In this document: piece by piece, positions 21,441 to 64,000 of the stretch
How positions within the stretch are numbered: the first letter of the stretch is position 1
Layout: each line of letters begins with the position of its first letter
Assembly (NCBI GenBank): GCA_026261815.1
Contig: JAMPIT010000890.1
Span: 6,416,001-6,480,000, forward strand
Direction: 5' to 3'
Length of the DNA: 64,000 nucleotides
Origin: Monarcha castaneiventris obscurior
Taxonomy: Eukaryota; Chordata; Aves; Passeriformes; Monarchidae
Notes under the pieces: model-generated
Told to the model about the DNA's origin: nothing
The model's input: the letters and a program-made list of their open reading frames with translations, nothing else
The model's database searches: none
Position numbers and translations under genes: made by a program

Positions 21441-24400
21441 ACATTTTAATGATTTATTATACCACAGTGTGGTAACACAGACACGTGTCCGAGCTGGGCC
21501 CTGTGGATGGGAAGCCCAGCAGACCCTACTGCCATCCTACAGCAGACAGCTTGTTCTAGTGACATGGAAAGAGGTTGTCTTACACTAAATAGCTTATTTA
21601 TATCACATGAAGTACAATTTTGTACAGTATTTCACACCTTTTAAAAAGCACAGTCTTGTATTTAATGTTCTCCAGCCAATAATCACTGATGTTGGCACAG
21701 ACAAATCATCAGACAAAATGCACAGCTGCTGCTTGGATTGACTTGGTGTGGTGGGGGCAAACATAATTTCTGGCTATTTGTGGTCAGTGGGAAGTCAAAT
21801 CATCTGTGGGAGACACAAAGACAACATTTTAGTGCTCAGGAGTCCTCCTCCTGCGCAGGTTTGGGAGAGGGGAGTCACAGCATCTGCAAACCCAGAACAA
21901 AGTTCACCATTTGTACATGTCTTTCCAGGACTGGAATTTTAAAATTCACTTCTCTCTAATCTTTTCTAGCAGTTCCCTTCACGATGAGGCAGTTGAAGTT
22001 TTGCTTTCTTTTTGCCACTGGGAAGGACTTGAAAAGAACAGTTCAAAAAGAGAGATGGCTAGGTGTGTTTCTTTTTTTTTTTTTTTAAATGTACAATCTC
22101 CATTAATAGGTTTTGTTACTTTTAGTTTTCAAAGTTCAAAAATATAAACTCTCTAAAGTGCATAACTGTACTTACATTTCATAGAAACTATCTGAAATTC
22201 TAGCAATATACCATGTAAACAGCAATAACTAAGCATCAGAAAATGCTACAATCTCATCAGTTTAAAAATAAAATGGACTGTTCCCTACATATCATTTATC
22301 AAGATTTGTCAAGGGAAAAACCCAGCAAAACAGATAATTTATCAGTACACAGTGCAAACAGGCTTTAAAAATAAGCAGAGAAAACATACTCCTGGGAAGC
22401 CTTGGCCCACTGAAAAAATGCATGATTATGAAAAAGGGCAGAAATTGCTTTTTTCATCCATTTAAAGGCGTCCAGGCCCAGATGCAGCAAAGCACACAGG
22501 CTTTACTCCATTGTAATTCAGCCACATCCCAAAGGCAGGCCAGCTTGGGGCACACACTCACCCTCCAGGCTTTTGCTTTGCTGAACTGGGCCTGAACAAC
22601 ATAAAAATGAGCCAGTGCTAAGGACCTTTTGGTAACCCAGCATTCTTTCTCAGCCCACACTTCCACACCAGCAGCCAGCTTGGCTCAGCTGCTTTCCCTA
22701 AAATAACTAGGGAGAGCTGACAACGAGAGGAAGAGCCCACAGGAGCAGGCAAAGGCACAGCTCTGGCTTCCTGGGCTGCCCTGGGGTGGGACAGGGGTGT
22801 ACCCTGGTCAGGCTTCCCTTCAAAGCTCTTTTTCAGCCAAGCTGTCAGCCCAATTAACACACCCCAAGGATCAGAGGAAATCCCATCTCAGGAGATGGGA
22901 ACTCAGCACCTCTGAAAAGCCAAGCCCCAGGTCAGCACACAAGTCCTCCGGACTGTTTGGAAATACAAAATTCAGTCTTTGCCGGTTTTATATGGAACAG
23001 GCAATTCTGCAAATCAATAAAAAACCAAACCAAGCCGTGAGTCCCCGTCCCAAGTGCTTTCATTAACACACATCTCTGCCTTACCCACCCTGGCTAGCAA
23101 TGGGCACATGCAGCCCATGGCCACCTTTGGAAGAGTTCAAGGGATCCTGAAGAGACCAAAACAGCAGCAGTTTTGGCAAGAACACACAGAGCACACATGG
23201 CAAGTGAAAAGGGATAAATCTTAAGTACCACAACACAAAAAACAACTATTTGTGAGCCCACTTGCCCTTAATAAAGAAGGAAGGGGGAGAAGTTGTTCTG
23301 TGAGTCCTCTTGGCTCCTCTGGTGTGGCATGCACGAGGCCTGGCTACAACCAACACTGGATTTTGTCTCGGCTATTTGGCATCTGCACATTGGCAGTGAT
23401 CCCCTGGGGAGCTGAAGAAAGCCTTACAGAAGTGCCCTCCCTTGGGTATCAGGGTGGAGCCTGGCTCAGGGCAGACCAAGGGGTGCACACAAACCTCTGG
23501 AGTGGGAGAGTGAGCCCGGGTGTCCCAGGATGGCAGAACTGTGAGCCCTCAGTGACTTGGTGTCCCTGAGCTTGGGGCCTTTCCCTCCTTCAGGCAGGAA
23601 AAGTTTGATAGGAGCACCTAAATCAGGTGTCCCAGGACTTTTTTTCCTGAAAGTCGTAACAAATTTGAAAATGCTGCATTGCCAAAACTTGCACTCGAGA
23701 CAGGGGTCCTTCCCCAGGCAGAGCATGGCTCCATGCTCTCAGTTCCCTGCAGTATCCTCTGGGCTGCTACACCTCCTACACTGGGAAGAAAAGCCTATCC
23801 CCTGCTGCCACCACCAGTGTTGCTGCTGCAGCCCACACAGGGCTGATGTGCAAGGAAGATGAAAATCCAGGTGTGTGAGTGTGTGGGACACCCGTGTGGA
23901 CTGCTCAGCTTGGGCTCAGGTGTCTGTATCACGATGAAGCACATGTACTAATGGGGGTCTTCCAGATACCTACCACGTATCTGACACCAGATGTTTACCC
24001 AACCACCAAAATCCCAGGGGATTCTGACTTAAAGCTTTTAAAACCTCTTCCCTATTGCCCAAACACGGTCAGAAGATCTCAGTATCACCCTCCAAGCAGA
24101 ACAAGCTGATAAGAACCTGGCTGCAAGGCTCATTTTCTTTACTATCCCAAACATGCAGCTGCTTCCTTCTACTTCAGTTGGATTTACCATCAAAAAAGTG
24201 GGAAGAAAACCCAACTCAAGCCTGGGCAAAACTGCAACTCACACCAGCTCTGGCTGATGACCAGGAGATTCTTACAGCATTTCTCTAGAGCAACAGAAGA
24301 TGCTGGACTCCAAACAGTCAGGTCAAAAGTCTGGGCAAATCTTTACTGTAGCTACAAGAGAACAGTCTTGGTGCTGGTCTGACCTGTGCCTTCACATGAG

Positions 24401-24848
24401 ATCGGTCAGGGCACTTGTCTGTTCAACTAAAGTAGATGCTATTTGATGATTTCATTACTATTAATCCTATTTTGCCTCTTGCTATAATATCCTGGGAAAA
24501 AAAAAAAGAAAAGAATAGCATGGCTGGCTTTGATATTCTAAATATTACAGGATCTGTAAGCAAATCATACAGAAGGATCCCTTCAGTGCAGTCACTGAGC
24601 GCAGTGTTGTGCCTCCTACACTGGCAAACTCCATTTTGGGCATCAGGCCTGGAGAAAGAGTGGGCAACAGCAAATGTAGAGAGTGACAGAAATCCACCTT
24701 TCCTCCCTCTCCCACCTCTGGGAATGACCCTTCAGTTCTCAGGGAGCTCCTCAGCTCTCCCCAGTCAGGTTCCCGCTGCATCCACTTCATGCATTTGTCC
24801 ATTTGGTGCTCTCTCCTCTTTGTTTATTGGCAAAAACAATCTCCTCCT
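21440..24848 (-). other. FAM13A: Probable FAM13A 3'UTR
   Basis: This stretch lies directly downstream of the FAM13A stop. No splice-bounded coding segment was seen in it on either strand. It contains AT-rich blocks, especially 21600-22450, and a 15-T run near 22072. The extent depends on which poly(A) signal is used. Confidence 0.5.
21453..21458 (-). terminator. FAM13A: Candidate FAM13A poly(A) signal
   Basis: AATAAA on the minus strand, with an adjacent ATTAAA at 21445-21450 and a GT-rich stretch (gggttgtgcac) downstream on that strand. Use of this site gives a 3'UTR of about 3.4 kb. Another ATTAAA lies at 21281-21286, and a further AATAAA at 24822-24827 is only 22 nt past the stop, so the true end is uncertain. 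Confidence 0.5.
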
Positions 24849-61594
<36,746 letters not shown>

Positions 61595-62075
61595 CTGTAT
61601 AAAAGAAAAAAAGAGAAGAAAGTTAGATTTTATTATCAAAATAACATCTTAAAACCTCTTGCTCTTTGCTGTGCTGAGATTTAAAGGGCTCAACAACAAT
61701 TGTGTTCACATGCCACAGGTTTTCCCCTTAAGGAATTTTCACTCCCACTGTGACGTAGCACATTTTGACAAGTCAATATCCCCAACAATTAATTTCCCTA
61801 TCATTTTCATGCAATGGGCAAAAGCCTAACAGCAAGTATTTCAACCTCAACATGTTACAGATTTTTTGTTTTCTTCTGGGCTTTCTGCTGCTGATGTTTT
61901 AGCCTCACCACAAAAGTCTTTGCCTTTTGAAGCTGACTTGAAAACTTGTACACTTAATATTTAACTGCTCTCTCTGTTTAACTATTCTCTCTTTGAATAT
62001 GCTCAAAGAACATATTCATATTCTTTGCTTCACATTTTAAAAAATAAAATCTCTGCACTCTCCTCTCCCTTTTAC

Positions 62076-62272
62076 CTCAGTCTGTTATCAGGCCCAGGAA
62101 GAGCTGACACAAATGTAGGTGTTATCGCTTGCTGCTCAAAGCCCTTCTGAACAAGCTGACCTGGCACAGGTGTCACTGCTTTCTTCCCTCTGCCAAGCTG
62201 AGTCCCATCCTGCCCCTTTTTCAGCCACTGACTCGGCTGACTCGGCCTTGCAGATAAGGTGACACTGCCTAT
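62076..62272 (-). CDS. FAM13A: Probable FAM13A exon, upstream edge uncertain
   Basis: A frame open for about 65 codons on the minus strand ends CTG AG before gtaaaagg. With the T at 61594 this makes LS followed by AHV, as in human. The reading includes QAITPTFVSALPGPDNRL. Upstream, a 9-bp tandem repeat (62228-62245) encodes PSQPSQ. Possible acceptors are gtgtcag before 62103 and ctgcaag near 62251, so the exon may be 28 or about 175 nt. Resemblance to human PLSPFYL is weak. Confidence 0.4.
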
Positions 62273-64000
62273 TCATCCCTCCTTCAACCTCCCTTAAGCC
62301 AAATAAGCTACAGGCCTAGGGGTTTCATTTCAAATTATCCCTGTATCATCAAAGTACAACTGGCAGATAAATCCCAGTAAAATGTGGTCAGGGTACAGGC
62401 TGGATGCAAGATGTGCTTCCTGCCAAAACAGCCATTCGTTGCTCTCAGTCTTTACCAGTTTCTCTTAAATAGTTTCCTTGCAGAACCATCAAGAGCTGAT
62501 TTGCCTTCACTACCCAAAGGTTTCCGGTCTGCCTCCCTCGAATACTTTGCACTTCACTGTATGGGGCTGGAGCTATCCAAGAAACTGCAGCACGCTCAGA
62601 TAACCACTCTGTGGCTTTACTGGGTTTGAGGGTCACTTGGGCAGAAGGCAGGCAGCAGAGGATGAGAAGGGTAAAGGAGGGGTCACTACAGCTAATTTAA
62701 AACAACCAACAAACCAGCATGACTCCAGTGTAGTGAGTTACACGCCCCACAAACAGCCAGCTGCAAATTACACTCGCAGTGTGCTTCAGGCTGAGCCAGT
62801 GTGTTCACCTGGGGTCTAACCACACACACATCCTTGCCAGTCCCAGCTTCACTCAGTGCTACTCTCCAGTCCCAGCACAGGTCACTGGAGTGGTGGCACA
62901 CCAGGAAAGCAGTCATGAACTTGCCAGTATGTCCCACATTACCTGCACAGGACCTGAGCAGTTGTGTCATTCAGATAATTTCATGAAGACATACAAACAA
63001 CTATTACTGTACCTATTATTACAGATAAAGCATCGGCATACAGGAAACAACATTTGCAAGATCACTCTATTCCCACATCTAGCATCTTGACCATTGACCT
63101 CAGGACGGCTTTGGAATTTAAAGTGCACATTTCAAGAACCCTACTTGCTCTCCAGTTTGCTTACAGGAACTATGTGGCCTCTTCCCAGCCCAAAACTATT
63201 TTTTAAGACCCAGTCTCCCACGGCAGACTTATTAGCAAGTAAGGTGCTAGTGTGGCAGGCTAACCCACATTATAAGATACAATTCACGTGCTTGCTACAG
63301 CTCCTACACCCATGGGAGTAGGTTAATAGTGTACCACCTTTTTGTAATATTTACATGCATGTCAAACGGAGTGGGGTTGTCTTTCATATCACAATTCCCT
63401 GTTTTCCTGCCAGTAAAGTGGTAGTGGAGAGAAAGAAGGGATTGTTTGGATTTTAGCTTTTTAAAAACATCCCTAGGATGTAGCTTTATCTACCAATAAA
63501 AATTTTTCTAGCACCCCAGTACATTCTGTAGTTGTCTAATTCACGATGTACTTTACTAACACCAATTCAGTTTTCAGTACATAAATGTGAGTAATTTGTA
63601 ATGGCACGTAACAATTCATTTACTGTATCAAGAAAGGCCCTATTCAGACAATACAGATTCTATAAGAAAGACAGGAGCATGGTGATTTTCAAACTACTGA
63701 CAAAGAACAAGGAAGTACATATACATTACATGCCAGCTGAGTGGATGACTACAAAATGAAGCTTTGACACTCTGATTTTATTGTACTGAATCCAAGTTTA
63801 TCCTTAGCTCTGTGGTAACTTAATGCTCTTTTATTAGCCCACTCTCAGTAAGACGGAGACTTGAAATTGGAGTTTTTCTAGATACACTAACTTCCTTTTA
63901 ATTCCACAGTTGGTAACTTTTCTGGCTATTTCACCTTGAAGCTTAATTTGAATGCATTGCTAAATTGACTTACTAACTCTGCAACAACCTTTCTTACACC
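62273..64000 (-). other. FAM13A: FAM13A upstream intron (partial)
   Basis: No further exon with recognisable FAM13A sequence was found. The RhoGAP exons of the long isoform must lie beyond the window. No repeat was recognised. Confidence 0.5.

Overview
The window is vertebrate nuclear DNA, most likely from a bird. Coding sequence is cut into short exons by GT-AG introns. Two degraded CR1-type LINE tails are present (about 17198-17288 and 49654-49712). The two genes lie tail to tail, as they do on human chromosome 4q22 (HERC3 then FAM13A). No bacterial or viral genes were seen. The species cannot be named from the sequence alone.

Left part, 1-19250, plus strand: the 3' half of HERC3, a HECT-type E3 ubiquitin ligase. 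Sixteen coding exons join without a frame break into 668 residues plus a stop (coding length 2007 nt). They cover the region after the RCC1-like repeats and the whole HECT domain. The catalytic cysteine codon is 17577-17579, 32 residues before the C-terminus. The 3'UTR runs from 17679 to a canonical AATAAA at 19224-19229. One intron uses a GC donor, one exon is only 24 nt, and one intron carries a MIR-family SINE.

Middle, about 19250-21440: the space between the convergent genes. It holds UTR-like AT-rich sequence, two Pumilio-type sites and a strong 60-80 nt hairpin (19761-19840). Some or all of it may be distal 3'UTR.

Right part, about 21440-64000, minus strand: FAM13A without its 5' (RhoGAP) part. 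Sixteen well supported coding exons (61594 down to 24849) join in frame to 675 residues plus a stop. This is close to the human short isoform downstream of its first exon. A further exon around 62076-62272 is likely but its edges and identity are unsure. Two places (48247-48720 and 58634-58815) look like possible internal first exons.

The two genes are not known to act in one pathway. HERC3 is a ubiquitin ligase; FAM13A is a signalling scaffold whose short form contains coiled coils and a basic phospho-serine site. I did not find a clear undescribed system. The best leads are the 19.8 kb hairpin, an orphan exon-like segment at 45780-45836 and the candidate alternative FAM13A promoters. All exon edges were placed by eye from splice consensus, phase and remembered human proteins, not by alignment software.
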